From: UBA1952 sp965246765
Lineage (GTDB): Bacteria > Bacteroidota > Bacteroidia > Chitinophagales > Chitinophagaceae
Assembly: GCA_965246765.1 (NCBI GenBank)
Contig: CBDFFJ010000008.1
Span: 186,001-250,000 of the forward strand
Direction of reading: 5' to 3'
Length of the DNA stretch: 64,000 nucleotides
Shown here: in pieces, positions 43,374-52,389 of the stretch
Layout of the letters: each line of letters starts with the position of its first letter
Numbering within the stretch: position 1 is the first letter of the stretch
Program-made: the position numbers and the translations under genes
The notes under the pieces: model-generated
What the model was told of the DNA's origin: nothing
The model's database searches: none
What the model saw: only the letters and a program-made list of their open reading frames with translations

Positions 43374-43892
43374 ATGAATTCAACTCCTAATCAAAACGTA
43401 GCCACGCCTCTGCTAGGCCCTTCTAATGCTGATAATATTAATGCATTTTTATTGGCTATTCGCTGGGCGGAATCTCATCCCAAAGAACCTAATGCGCTAA
43501 ACTACAGGACAATGTACGGGGGTAGCACTTTTACTGATATGAGGGACCATCCTAGAAAGGTAAATACTAGATGGGGCAAATCTTCAACAGCTGCAGGAGC
43601 TTATATGGTAACCGTTGAAACTTACGATGAATTCAGAAAAAAACTTGGTCTCAAGGATTTTAGCGCAAAATCACAGGACGCGATTGCAGTGGGGATTATT
43701 AGACAAGCACACGCCCTTGACTTGATTAATCAGGGAAAGTTCGCAGATGCCGTTGTAAAACTGAGGAGTCGCTGGAGTTCCTTACCAGGAGGGAAACAGA
43801 CGAAAATTTCCATGCAACAATTTCTTGACCAAGTTGATTCCTACTTGCCGAAAAAGGAAAATACTCAGGTGCCGAAGAAGCTAATGCCCTAA
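43374..43892 (+). CDS. Lambda R-like endolysin domain protein (GH104-type)
   Basis: 172 residues from ATG 43374; an in-frame TTG lies at 43344. The pattern of phage lambda R/GH104 lytic transglycosylases is recognisable: FLLAIRWAES with Glu33 as candidate catalyst, YRTMYGGSTFTDMRDHPRKV, STAAGAYMVTVETYDEF, KDFSAKSQDAIAVGIIRQ and LRSRWSSLPGGKQT. These enzymes cut the glycan strands of peptidoglycan. There is no signal peptide. The next gene overlaps by one base (TAATG) and encodes an exported protein, suggesting the two act together, for example a muramidase with a periplasmic protector (inference). No holin or spanin is adjacent. Confidence 0.82.
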   Translation: MNSTPNQNVATPLLGPSNADNINAFLLAIRWAESHPKEPNALNYRTMYGGSTFTDMRDHPRKVNTRWGKSSTAAGAYMVTVETYDEFRKKLGLKDFSAKSQDAIAVGIIRQAHALDLINQGKFADAVVKLRSRWSSLPGGKQTKISMQQFLDQVDSYLPKKENTQVPKKLMP

Positions 43893-44497
43893 TGAATACG
43901 GCAGTTAGATTATGCGTGTTTACCCTTATCCTGCCGTGGGTGTTCCCTTTTACTGTCTATGCGCAGGGCAATGCTGTACATCGCGCTAGCGCCCATCCAA
44001 AAGAGCAGGTCATTTTTGAGTCGGAGAAAAAAATTCTCAACCCGGTTGTTCTGCCGCTATCCATACTAGTGGAGCTATCGCTTTATGATCATGGGCAACT
44101 GATAAAATGCCAACAGGACAAAACGCAAAGAAGAAAAAATATCTCTCGGCATTTTTTGGCGTCAAGCATGGCACTAAACAAAGACAGCGCAAAAGATATG
44201 GTTGTACAGGCAACATCTTCTTGTTTCATGGGAGCGCATAACACAACTTACTGGATATTCACAGCCTCAAGTGGCCAGCGAAAGCATCCTGAATTTCGCC
44301 TTGTTTTTGATATTGCCACTGATTTCCTAACGGTTTTGGATTCCTCTACCAAGGGTTTCCGCGACCTTAAAACATCGTCTTACACGGCAGTTGAACTATA
44401 TACTATCGTATGGAAATATGACGGAGAAAGGTACCAGAAAAGTGAATGCACTATCACTGACCTAAATGAAAAAGTTCGTGTAGTAATGTGTGAATAA
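43892..44497 (+). CDS. Exported hypothetical protein coupled to the endolysin gene
   Basis: 201 residues with a signal peptide (MNTAVRLCVFTLILPWVFPFTVYAQ). The mature protein has a mixed fold with four cysteines (LIKCQQDKT; ATSSCFMGAH; SECTITDL; VVMCE) and paired strands (NTTYWIFTASSG; EFRLVFDIATDFLTVLDS; AVELYTIVWKYDGERYQKSE). It resembles the general layout of small periplasmic proteins that sense or inhibit wall enzymes, but no family is recognised. The one-base overlap with the endolysin gene implies matched expression. Confidence 0.65.
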   Translation: MNTAVRLCVFTLILPWVFPFTVYAQGNAVHRASAHPKEQVIFESEKKILNPVVLPLSILVELSLYDHGQLIKCQQDKTQRRKNISRHFLASSMALNKDSAKDMVVQATSSCFMGAHNTTYWIFTASSGQRKHPEFRLVFDIATDFLTVLDSSTKGFRDLKTSSYTAVELYTIVWKYDGERYQKSECTITDLNEKVRVVMCE

Positions 44498-44597
44498 TAG
44501 ACCTTAGGCACTTTATCCTACCTATATCACTGATAGAGTAAACGTTTGTGAAGATAACCACTCATAAGTAGTATCATATAAAGCGTACCTAGTGGAT

Positions 44598-44620
44598 GGG
44601 CGACTTTTTAGTTTTCGCCC
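44598..44620. promoter_or_regulatory. Inverted repeat at the XRE gene start
   Basis: GGGCGA (44598-44603) and TCGCCC (44615-44620) form a 6-bp stem ending 3 nt before ATG 44624. It could be the operator of the regulator it precedes or a translational hairpin. Confidence 0.4.
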
Positions 44621-44623
44621 CTG

Positions 44624-44902
44624 ATGAAAGCGGCGAAACGAAAGAACCCAGAACTGGTTGCGGATGATGAATTGCGTAAGCTTGGCGCTCGCATCAAGAA
44701 GCTTAGAATTACTAAGGGTTATTCCAATTATGAGCATTTCGCGTATCAAAATAACATTCCACGCGCTCAGTTTGGCCGTTACGAAAACGGCCAGGATTTG
44801 CGCTTTAGCAGCCTCGTAAAAGTGGTCAGCGCCTTGGATATGACGCTACAGGAATTTTTCAGCGAAGGGTTTCTTGAAAAGCCAATAAAAAGTCCGGCAT
44901 GA
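44624..44902 (+). CDS. XRE-family HTH regulator
   Basis: 92 residues with a Cro/CI-type HTH: LGARIKKLRITKGYSNYEHFAYQNNIPRAQFGRYENGQDL, then FSSLVKVVSALDMTLQEFFSEGF. It is the small Bacteroidota single-domain type found near mobile elements. An inverted repeat sits at its start and a terminator overlaps its stop, so it is monocistronic and probably autoregulated. Confidence 0.85.
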   Translation: MKAAKRKNPELVADDELRKLGARIKKLRITKGYSNYEHFAYQNNIPRAQFGRYENGQDLRFSSLVKVVSALDMTLQEFFSEGFLEKPIKSPA

Positions 44903-44917
44903 TAGCCGGCTTTTTTT
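44887..44917 (+). terminator. Rho-independent terminator overlapping the XRE stop codon
   Basis: AAAAAG(T)CCGGC pairs with GCCGGCTTTTT with a single bulge. The TGA stop (44900-44902) lies in the loop. A T-run follows. The A-tract on the other arm could allow it to work in both directions, also ending the convergent gene at 44934. Confidence 0.82.
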
Positions 44918-44933
44918 CTCAGAAATCCTGGTG

Positions 44934-46274
44934 TCAGTCTTTGACAAATCTTCGCGTTATCGCGCCCCTGCTACTCTCTATACGCAGCATGTAAAGACCG
45001 GTAGCAAACTTGCTGACGTCAACGCCTTTACCCGGCACATAGTTGCTGGCTTTGCTTACCAGCCTTCCCTGCATATCGTAGATGCTGACTGCCTCAACAT
45101 CCGTCAAACCAATAAACACAACATCCGAAGCCGGGTTTGGATAAATGATTACGCTGGCTGAAGGCGTCGGGCTATTTACAGATAAGGGTACGGAGCACGT
45201 ATCACCGAATGCACCACCGGCCCATTTTGCTATGTGATTGAACGGTGCGCCGTTGATGGTGAACCAGCGTCCGCTTACGTACATGTCGCCTTTGAACTCA
45301 AATATCTGCGCGGGTGCCGCAGTACCAAAATCATCGTTGACAACACACCACTTTCGCCCGTCCCATTTGGCAAGACCGTCTGAGGTGAGCCCGCCAGCCT
45401 GGCTGAAGTTGCCAACCACATAAAGTTCATCATTGTAAACGGCTATATCCACCGCGCCGTTTCCGTACCCGGATGTCAGACCTGCGCCCAGACGGTGCCA
45501 CGACACTCCATCCCAGCGCGCAATATCATTACCGGGTGCGCCTTCGCTTTCAAAAAAGCTGCCGCAGGCGTATAGATCGCCGCGCCAAACGAGCAGTTTT
45601 GCTATATACCCTGCGCCTCCGGTATTGATACCGCCGCCTACATCCCACCACGTAGTACCGTCAAAGCGAACGATACCATTAATGAGGGGTTTGGTGCTTG
45701 GGTGGATGTTTCCCGCCGCGTAGAGCTGTCCTTTATAAGAAGCGATGGAGGACGTAAACATGATATGCTCTGTATCAACGGTGTCGTAGCGTAGAGTATC
45801 CTTCCATACCGTGCCGTCCCATACTGTAAGGTGAATAGAGGGCGTAGAGAAGCCAGGCTCATAATGCTCCATCGCAACTGCAACTCGGTTGCCTAATCGG
45901 AAAAACTTGTAGGCTTGGTCCCAATTCGGGTTGTTTGTCCAGTACCAGCCGGTATCGTCTCGGCGCAATAGAATACCAGCGGCAGCAACAAACATCTTAC
46001 TTTGATAACTAGTGACATCGTCTATACAGCCGCCGCAAGTGTTGAATATGTTTATGTAAGTGACATTTGTGTCTCCATCCCACTTAACTATTTCAGCGGC
46101 ATTTCCATTGACGTGGTAGAAGTTGCCAATGATATACATGCTGTCGCTCTCCGGGTCAGGAATGCAAGTGACTGCACTCTTATCAAAGCTGAATGGCAGA
46201 GCCTTCCAATGCTGCGCGTGACCTGCCGTTGCTGAGATAAACAACGCTAAGAGGAGTAATTTGTATGTTTTCAT
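44934..46274 (-). CDS. Secreted beta-propeller-like protein with T9SS sorting domain
   Basis: 446 residues from ATG 46274 with signal peptide MKTYKLLLLALFISATAGHA. Repeats of about 45-50 residues built on 'W-DG--W' (IVKWDGDTNVTYI; LTVWDGTVWKDTL; IVRFDGTTWWDVGGGI; IARWDGVSWHRLGAGL; LAKWDGRKWCVVN), each followed by 'Y---LYV-G-F', indicate a kelch-like propeller of five to six blades. It ends in a type A T9SS domain (VIIYPNPASDVVFIGL ... VSIYDMQGRLVSK ... FATGLYMLRIE). It lies 7 bp after a larger T9SS propeller gene and is probably co-transcribed. It is likely an adhesive or scaffold surface protein. Confidence 0.82.
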   Translation of the reverse strand: MKTYKLLLLALFISATAGHAQHWKALPFSFDKSAVTCIPDPESDSMYIIGNFYHVNGNAAEIVKWDGDTNVTYINIFNTCGGCIDDVTSYQSKMFVAAAGILLRRDDTGWYWTNNPNWDQAYKFFRLGNRVAVAMEHYEPGFSTPSIHLTVWDGTVWKDTLRYDTVDTEHIMFTSSIASYKGQLYAAGNIHPSTKPLINGIVRFDGTTWWDVGGGINTGGAGYIAKLLVWRGDLYACGSFFESEGAPGNDIARWDGVSWHRLGAGLTSGYGNGAVDIAVYNDELYVVGNFSQAGGLTSDGLAKWDGRKWCVVNDDFGTAAPAQIFEFKGDMYVSGRWFTINGAPFNHIAKWAGGAFGDTCSVPLSVNSPTPSASVIIYPNPASDVVFIGLTDVEAVSIYDMQGRLVSKASNYVPGKGVDVSKFATGLYMLRIESSRGAITRRFVKD

Positions 46275-46281
46275 ACTTGCG

Positions 46282-49215
46282 TTAGTATTTGACCATCCAA
46301 ACCGCCTCGGCTTTGTATTGTAATGCAAACTGCAAGAAGTATACGCCGGCAGGCAGTTGTTCCAAGTCCAGCATGAATTTATTATTTCCTGGCACCAAGG
46401 TGACATCGCTGCTTAGCAGTACCTGCCCGAGTGCATTCGTTACCATCATAGGCACCTTACAACCTTTATCTCCATTATTAAAGGTAATGGTAAAGCGGTC
46501 ATGTGATGGATTCGGCGCAACTATAATACTGTTAGAAGCATGCGGCGATATGATAGACGGCACAGCGGTGGCCCGCACATTGTCAAACATGCCGATAAAA
46601 GAATCCCAGTTACCTCCGTGTACTTGGTCATCGTATGTATTAGTGTCAACAATCCTTCTGGTTCCGTTGCTGAACTTCGTCGGCATAAACGGATTTTTAG
46701 TGACGCCCGTCATATAAAGGCTCACAATTCCATTCTTCGTGATGACGTCCGTACTTGTAATGATTTCCCGTGCATCCTGAGAGTTAGTAGTGATCGTGCT
46801 AGCGCTTACGGGGTGATAACCTGTGAACTTTCCACCAAAGAACGTGGACCATATCGGCTGATTGGCAGGATTAAATTGCACTATCCATCCGTCTGAAGTC
46901 TCAAGCTTAGTATTCAAAGTAGCAGAATAAGGCGAGGAGGCATTGCTATCCTGCTGATACCTGCCAGTTACCTTATAGATAGGAATGCCCTGCGGCCCCC
47001 CAATCGCGATGGTATCAATCTCATTGTTGCCTGACATATACACATGGTCAGCATGGTCAATGGCAAGCCGTACCGGTGCGCGCTCAGATCCCAGTTGGCC
47101 AAACAATGTTGACCATCTCAGGCGATGGGTGGAGTCAAAGCGGGCAATAACTGCATCCAGGCCATTGTTGTTGCCGGTGAAACCCAAGCTGCCATAACCT
47201 TGCATGTAACTGCCTCCGATGGCATCATACGTTGGAAGGCGGTGATAACCGCTAGCATCGGGCTGATTGGAGCGAATTGTATCTGCGAAACTTGCTACCC
47301 CTGCGACATATACATCGTTCTTTGAGTTAACGGCAAGGCCAAGATATTCATTGTCTCTGCCGCCGCCATACAGGGTGCCCCAATCAATAGCCCTCGCGCT
47401 GTTGAAGTGGGCAACATAAGCACGGCGCCAGTTCATATCGGTTTGGCAGAAAGCGTTGGAGCTAGGCTGCACAAAGGGAAGCGTTACAGGCGAGCTGTTC
47501 GGTGCGTACAGCGGAGATGTGCTAATTACTGTAGTCGGCTCATAGCGACTCCTAGTGTTGCCAAGCGCATAAAGTCCGCCCGATTTGTCAGGCACTACAA
47601 GGTTTATGACATCTAAGGAATCGCCTCCGATGAGTGTACACCACACAAGATTTCTAGCGGAATCAAATGAGCCGATAAAAGCAGAGCTGAGATCCTTGTT
47701 GGTCGTCTGAAAATAGCGTCCGTTTCTTCGCAGGGACATGGTGGTACCACTAGGAGTATTACTTATCGTATCTACAATTGACCAATTGTTAGCCGATATA
47801 TAGCCATTAAAGACGATCTCTCTCTTCGCCTCGTCCCATACCATGCCGTCTAGATAACAGTATTTGCCGCCGCCAATGAACGTAGTGTATTTTAATCTGC
47901 CTAAGCTTGCACTAAAGCTCGCGATAAATGAGCCGGTATTGCCTCCGGTTGCAGGAATGTTTGTTTTTTTCCACCAGCCAATATTGACAGGGTAAGAAAG
48001 ACCTGTTAGCGTATCTGAGGTAGTTCGTCCTCCCAGTAATAAATTTCCTAGCGTATTATTGTTGAGTTGAGGTCGGTCTATTATCGCTAATGCGCCAACT
48101 TCCTCATACCCACTTCCGCCAAAGTAGGTCGCCCATTTACGTTGGCCGGTTGTTCCTTCAAACTGGCTCACTATGCAATCATAACTGCCGGCTAGAGTAC
48201 TGTCTAAACCGCTGCTGGCTTTCCATACGCTGCCGATGTCAACATCAAAGGAATCGCTATTAGTAGTCATAGCGTGCCAGACAACAGGGCTGCCGATTTC
48301 AAGGCCGCTTTTAATAATCGGCATTCCGTCCATTGACCAATTGCGAACAGGGTCCGGATTGGCCTCGCTGCCATTTCGCCCATAGTAAGTCGTCCATACG
48401 AGATTATCAGTGCCGCCGCCAGCCGTAATCTGCCCAACCTGCCCGGTCCTAATCACAAGGTCAAACGCAGGATTATAGCTGCCAAACTGCATCTTCACCA
48501 TGCTACTACTCGCCTTGTACCAAGTGGGCGTCCAGCTAAGAGGCACGATAGCCCCATACGGGTCAACCTGATAGGCAACCCCATCAGGAAACCAGATGTC
48601 ATGATGGCCTATATAGGCGTGTAGATAATTTGCGAGGGCCTGGATGCTGTCTTGTCCGTGAAACAAAAGCGCGAAGGCGCTGGTGTCGGCTGTTGGGTGA
48701 AACACAAAGTAGGTGACTGGCCCTTGGGGATTGCTGAAGAAATGCACATCGGTACTGGGAAAAGCGTTTTGGTAAACGACTCCTCCGAAGCCGGGCACCC
48801 CTTCAATGCCGCTGCCGCAATGAGGAAGGTAATAATTCAGCGAATCGCGGGACGGCTCGTAAACGGCAATGGTGTTCGGGCAAGGCTGGTTGGCATCGCG
48901 TTGCGAACAAAAGAACTGCATATCCAGACGGAACGAGGTATCGTTAATCACCGTGTCATTCGCAATAGATCTGGTATGTCCGGTAAAGGAGATCGTATCA
49001 TCACCCAAGTACATTTTCACACCTGAATGGGTCGTGTAATACTTAATGTCGTTGCGGATGTTCTGCGCCTTGTCAATTATTTGTCCACGGTTCTCGTAAT
49101 AGTACCACGCGGAGCCAGGGTCTGGGGCATCAGCGTCCGGAACACGCACTGGGCTTTGCGCAAAGAGTGCTGTGTATCCAATCAAAGCCAGCAAGAGAAG
49201 GAAGCATTTTTTCAT
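46282..49215 (-). CDS. Large secreted SBBP/DUF7948-like propeller protein with T9SS sorting domain
   Basis: 977 residues: a signal peptide (MKKCFLLLLALIGYTALFA), then an N-terminal domain opening YYYENRGQIIDKAQNIRNDI, the NxGQ-type start seen before SBBP repeats, with paired cysteines. From about 270 a long series of 'W-T-YGG-----' motifs (LVWTTYYGRNGSEANP; RKWATYFGGSGYEEVG; RAIDWGTLYGGGRDNEYLG; LRWSTLFGQLGSERAP; PIWSTFFGGKFTGYHP) marks SBBP beta-propeller repeats. The last 85 residues are a type A T9SS domain (IIVAPNPSHDRFTITF ... LPAGVYFLQFA). Such proteins are large adhesin-like surface proteins of Bacteroidota. Its presence in the accessory region shows Bacteroidota cargo or ancestral DNA there. 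Confidence 0.85.
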   Translation of the reverse strand: MKKCFLLLLALIGYTALFAQSPVRVPDADAPDPGSAWYYYENRGQIIDKAQNIRNDIKYYTTHSGVKMYLGDDTISFTGHTRSIANDTVINDTSFRLDMQFFCSQRDANQPCPNTIAVYEPSRDSLNYYLPHCGSGIEGVPGFGGVVYQNAFPSTDVHFFSNPQGPVTYFVFHPTADTSAFALLFHGQDSIQALANYLHAYIGHHDIWFPDGVAYQVDPYGAIVPLSWTPTWYKASSSMVKMQFGSYNPAFDLVIRTGQVGQITAGGGTDNLVWTTYYGRNGSEANPDPVRNWSMDGMPIIKSGLEIGSPVVWHAMTTNSDSFDVDIGSVWKASSGLDSTLAGSYDCIVSQFEGTTGQRKWATYFGGSGYEEVGALAIIDRPQLNNNTLGNLLLGGRTTSDTLTGLSYPVNIGWWKKTNIPATGGNTGSFIASFSASLGRLKYTTFIGGGKYCYLDGMVWDEAKREIVFNGYISANNWSIVDTISNTPSGTTMSLRRNGRYFQTTNKDLSSAFIGSFDSARNLVWCTLIGGDSLDVINLVVPDKSGGLYALGNTRSRYEPTTVISTSPLYAPNSSPVTLPFVQPSSNAFCQTDMNWRRAYVAHFNSARAIDWGTLYGGGRDNEYLGLAVNSKNDVYVAGVASFADTIRSNQPDASGYHRLPTYDAIGGSYMQGYGSLGFTGNNNGLDAVIARFDSTHRLRWSTLFGQLGSERAPVRLAIDHADHVYMSGNNEIDTIAIGGPQGIPIYKVTGRYQQDSNASSPYSATLNTKLETSDGWIVQFNPANQPIWSTFFGGKFTGYHPVSASTITTNSQDAREIITSTDVITKNGIVSLYMTGVTKNPFMPTKFSNGTRRIVDTNTYDDQVHGGNWDSFIGMFDNVRATAVPSIISPHASNSIIVAPNPSHDRFTITFNNGDKGCKVPMMVTNALGQVLLSSDVTLVPGNNKFMLDLEQLPAGVYFLQFALQYKAEAVWMVKY

Positions 49216-49600
49216 AGCGAGGTGTTTTGAGATGAGAAAATAGATGCATGACCAGCCTGAACGAATGAAAAATATATTGGGTTATGAATGTGATGCTTTA
49301 CCCAGCTACTTATGAATGGCAATCTATGGGGTCAAACGTAATGGATGTTTTTGAAATTAAGAATGGGTGTAATGAGGTTTTTTTCTTGTCTTTTTAGGAA
49401 GTCATTTTTTCGGAAAAAATCCATATATGGCTTCAATCAATGATGGCTGAACAAAAGAGACAGCCTTCGCTGAAAGCCGCGCGGCCTGGCGCTTTCTTTT
49501 GCTACTTTTCTTTGCCGCCGGAGCAAAGAAAAGTAGTCCGCACAGACGTATAGCAGCAAGATGTATATCCCGCTGCCTACGTTCCCGCAAAGCCGGGGCG
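49216..49600. other. Intergenic region with a repeat hairpin
   Basis: 385 bp containing the hairpin at 49502-49536. A 62-codon minus-strand frame (49402-49590) across the hairpin reads LLFFAPAAKKSSKRKRQ..., a translation I associate with recurrent extragenic hairpins in Bacteroidota genomes; it is not called as a gene. Confidence 0.55.
49502..49536. repeat. Extragenic hairpin repeat
   Basis: CTACTTTTCTTTG and CAAAGAAAAGTAG form perfect 13-bp arms around a 9-nt G+C-rich loop. Hairpins of this type (TTTCTTTGC-CGGAG-CAAAGAAA) recur between genes in many Bacteroidota, where they may terminate transcription or act as REP-like elements. Only one copy is visible here. Confidence 0.7.
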
Positions 49601-50635
49601 CTAATTCAGCATCAGGGCCCCTACCCCATGCTTTAAGACATCAACACAGAGATCAAACGCTTTCTGCGCTCTTAATTGGCCTGTGCCATCCATGATAGAC
49701 TTGAATTTCGCTTCCTCATCCTTGTAGCCCCTTATGTTCTGAAAATAACCGGTTACGGCATTGTAAGCGCCAAACACGGTGCCTTTGGTGGTGGCTTCCT
49801 GCTGGCTCGGTGCGCTCATCGCATATTCAAACACATGATCACACATGTTCACGAAGTAGGTAGAAAGCTCCTCACAGCTGCCGGTTTGCAGATGTTGCAG
49901 GGTTTCCTTGTTCGGGCACATCGCTAGCTCTATGAGCTTCTTTACCTGCATATCCGTGATGCGCATCTTTGCCCAATGGTTGAAGATCGTTTCCAACTCT
50001 GCACTCAGGCGGTTGGAAATACCAAGCACTTTATGAGCCAGCTTTAAGCGCTGCTCCGCGTTCTGCGTGTGACGAATCTTGATCCCGTTGCTGCAATTAC
50101 CGAGGGCCGCATTCAGCGTATTGTTACAAACGATACGGATCGGGGTAAAGGCGGCGGTGATGCTGCCAAACCCATCATGCGAGGTCGTCAGAAACAGATA
50201 TTTTTCAATGAGGTCGTCACTGCCCACTTTGATATAGTCGGGAAGTTTCGCCGTGATGAAAATGCGCTCTCCTGCGCCCAGCGCCCCGGCGGTTTCGTAC
50301 ATAATGCCGTCACCCCCTACAATCTCGTCAAAAAAGGTGAAAGCGTCGCGGTTCTGCACGATCTGGTAATCGGCTCCCAGCTTATCGCCCAATATCGCGT
50401 TGTTGTCGGTACGGTGGGTAAAGAAGGACGTTTTAGAAACGACTTCGCTACCATCCGGCAGGCGGTGAATGTTCGGCGCTTTGCTGACCGTAAAATCAAG
50501 CCCCGCGAACTGCAGCGCCTCGGCGCTGGTTGGATAGTCCTGCACGATCTGGCCTAAGCCGTGCCATGCTTTTTGCTGTACCGAAAAGAAGCTGTGCTTT
50601 CCGGTTTGCTCGTTGAAATGGATGTTATGTGCCAT
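49601..50635 (-). CDS. DUF932 phage/plasmid-like protein
   Basis: 344 residues matching the DUF932 (phage/plasmid-like TIGR03299) family: a W-HGLG opening (QQKAWHGLGQIVQDYPTSAEAL), TSFFTHRTDNNAILGDKLGADYQIVQN, then FITAKLPDYIKVG, YLFLTTSHDGFGSITAAFTPIRIVCNNTLN, and the C-terminal TVFGAYNAVTGYFQN. These proteins are very common on phages, plasmids and integrative elements; their biochemical role is not established. It is followed by a 1.2-kb region with hairpins. Confidence 0.9.
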   Translation of the reverse strand: MAHNIHFNEQTGKHSFFSVQQKAWHGLGQIVQDYPTSAEALQFAGLDFTVSKAPNIHRLPDGSEVVSKTSFFTHRTDNNAILGDKLGADYQIVQNRDAFTFFDEIVGGDGIMYETAGALGAGERIFITAKLPDYIKVGSDDLIEKYLFLTTSHDGFGSITAAFTPIRIVCNNTLNAALGNCSNGIKIRHTQNAEQRLKLAHKVLGISNRLSAELETIFNHWAKMRITDMQVKKLIELAMCPNKETLQHLQTGSCEELSTYFVNMCDHVFEYAMSAPSQQEATTKGTVFGAYNAVTGYFQNIRGYKDEEAKFKSIMDGTGQLRAQKAFDLCVDVLKHGVGALMLN

Positions 50636-50695
50636 AGGCGGGAATACCCTGTTTTTGTATGCAGCCGGGTTACTGCGTTAGAATAAAAAAGCGGT

Positions 50696-50920
50696 TTAGC
50701 TGCTGATGTTAGCCTGCCCGAACAGAGAGAATTGCCCTAACGCCTTTGGCGTTAGCGGCTGTCGGTGGTTCAGGCGCCTTGTGAGGTAAAAAAGTGTTAC
50801 CTCTTCATTGCTTAGGATTGCCCATGCAGCTGCAAGGGCCTTGGCGCGGGTGCAGCGTCTGCTGCGCTGGATTTTCCACGACATATTCATCAGTCGGGAA
50901 AGGAATGTTCTGGTCTCCAT
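50696..50920 (-). CDS. Small hypothetical protein of mobile elements
   Basis: 74 residues, basic and Arg/Leu-rich (MNMSWKIQRSRRCTRAKALA, AAWAILSNEEVTLFYLTRRL, then LTPKALGQFSLFG). The pattern looks like a genuine small protein: a basic N-terminal helix, a W/F core and a conserved-looking C-terminus. It resembles small genes accompanying DUF932 in mobile regions. It lies on the same strand as the DUF932 gene, upstream of it by 60 bp. Function unknown. Confidence 0.45.
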   Translation of the reverse strand: METRTFLSRLMNMSWKIQRSRRCTRAKALAAAWAILSNEEVTLFYLTRRLNHRQPLTPKALGQFSLFGQANISS

Positions 50921-51829
50921 TGGTAAAGAGATTTAGGGGTAAATAAATCTGTGAGTATTCGGCGCTACGCCTCATTCTCAAACCGATAGCGACCAGCATT
51001 GACCTGTGGAGCAAAAGACAAGGATTTGCGGAAAACAAATACAACCTCCGTAGGAGCTACCGGCGATAGCCGGACAAAAGCGAGGTGGAGATTTTTTTGC
51101 GCAAACGCGCGAGCGAAGCCCGACCCAAGAAGGGCGAAAGCGAAGTCCTTTTCTTTTGACGGAACAGGTTAATAGTTTCGCGGCCACGGTGCCGGTGAAT
51201 GGCTCGGTTCCCGCTTCCGTTCCCGGCTTTCAGCAGAAAGCCTGCAAACGGAATCAAGGAGTGTGAGCCTTGCTCACTCTCCTTACAAATTCCTCAGCAA
51301 AAGCGGTCGAGCGACGGCTTTTGCGTTCCCTCCTGATGTGATGCCGTCGCGTGGTAAACAGGCAAGTGGGGCGAAGTATAAGCCGCTCTGCCCGAGTGGA
51401 GTTCGGCGGGGGCTGAAATGAATGCAGTGGAATGGAACGGAGTTTCCCAGCGCAGGCGGGTAACGGGAGTGAAATGCAGCGTCAATGAACGAAGCTGCCG
51501 CCGCACGGTGCACTTGCTGCGTCGGTGGTTCCCATCATAGACAAATCAAGCGCGGTGAGTTCGTCCTCACGGCGCTTATCGCTTCCTGCGCAAAAGCGAT
51601 TTATGGATGACTTTTGCGCTGCTTCATCAGGGCAGAGAACATGAACGGTGCCATCGCCACTGCTGTTAAATTAGTTTGGTCAGGCTGACTACATAGTCGC
51701 ACCGAATCCAAAAACTAACCAGCATTCAATTATCCGAACCGTCGTTCGGAATACGCACAAACAGCTTTCCACTTGCAATTCTTAGCTGCATAAGAATCGG
51801 CGCATACAACCCATGGGGGAGTCATAAAG
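50921..51829. other. Hairpin-rich non-coding region (candidate structured RNA or replication/transfer site)
   Basis: A 0.9-kb stretch with no convincing gene; short frames have skewed, repetitive compositions. Strong hairpins occur at 51059-51072 (CCGGC/GCCGG), 51256-51284 (12 of 13 pairs, AAGGAG...CTCCTT), 51548-51577 (AAGCGC...GCGCTT with 11 of 12 pairs) and 51588-51619 (GCGCAAAAG/CTTTTGCGC, perfect). It is more G+C-rich than the genes to its right. It could be a structured non-coding RNA, an origin of replication, or decayed sequence. Confidence 0.45.
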
Positions 51830-52126
51830 ATGCGCGATAAAAAAAATCAGTGTGTGTCGGCTACGAAAAAAGTGTTACCATCCGCGCGCACTGTTACGAT
51901 AAAGCAGGACCATCTCCTGCTAATCACTGAAACGATCTGTAAACAATGCCGTCATCCGTTTCTGGCATTGCGCGTGCTGATTCATGTTATTAACAGCGTG
52001 GATGAAAAGGGACAACTTTTTATTAACGCACGCAGATTAGCGACGTCACTAGATGCTCACTATGATACTGTAACAAAGTGCCTGAAATTTCTACGCAAAA
52101 TCGACGTGCTAATTCCAGACAAATAG
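51830..52126 (+). CDS. Small winged-helix-like protein
   Basis: 98 residues preceded by a GGGGGAG ribosome-binding site 9-10 nt before ATG 51830. The C-terminal two-thirds (HPFLALRVLIHVINSVDEKG, LFINARRLATSLDAHYDTVT, KCLKFLRKIDVLIPDK) looks like the winged helix of plasmid/phage replication or helix-turn-helix proteins that act on whole-cell decisions. Its role is unknown, but the location beside the integrase and after the hairpin region suggests element control. Confidence 0.55.
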   Translation: MRDKKNQCVSATKKVLPSARTVTIKQDHLLLITETICKQCRHPFLALRVLIHVINSVDEKGQLFINARRLATSLDAHYDTVTKCLKFLRKIDVLIPDK

Positions 52127-52243
52127 CTTTGACAATAGTCCAAGTTTCCGACAAGCCGGCAATGATGATGGTAGATACGTTGGTATTTGCATTTTCCATA
52201 GTCTTGATAGTTCTTACACTTCAGCAGCTTATTCAGTTAAAGT

Positions 52244-52263
52244 GAATCCTGGCGCCCCAGCCA
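52244..52263 (+). other. tRNA-Gln 3'-end fragment, candidate att site
   Basis: A 20-bp stretch beginning GAATCCTGG and ending CCCCAGCCA reads as the last 20 nt of a tRNA: the T-loop end and 3' T-stem, the 3' acceptor strand, discriminator G and CCA. It matches known tRNA-Gln 3' ends closely. No D-arm or anticodon arm precedes it, so it is a fragment. Such fragments are left when tyrosine integrases recombine into tRNA 3' ends, and the integrase lies 160 bp downstream. Confidence 0.65.
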
Positions 52264-52389
52264 GTGGGAGGTCTACAGACTTCCCGCGAAGGCTCCGTAA
52301 TCGAGCATAACCGCCGTTTACAGAGACTTCCTTTTCCCCTATACTCTCCCTCGGCCCCACGGAATCTACCATCAAATGATGGTCATTTT

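Noticed and set aside
49402..49590. 62-codon gene reading LLFFAPAAKKSSKRK
   Set aside because: It is the translation of a recurrent extragenic hairpin, not a plausible protein.
51283..51513. Minus-strand small proteins in the non-coding block
   Set aside because: Two overlapping frames of similar length and biased composition; neither has an initiation signal. The hairpins explain the sequence better.
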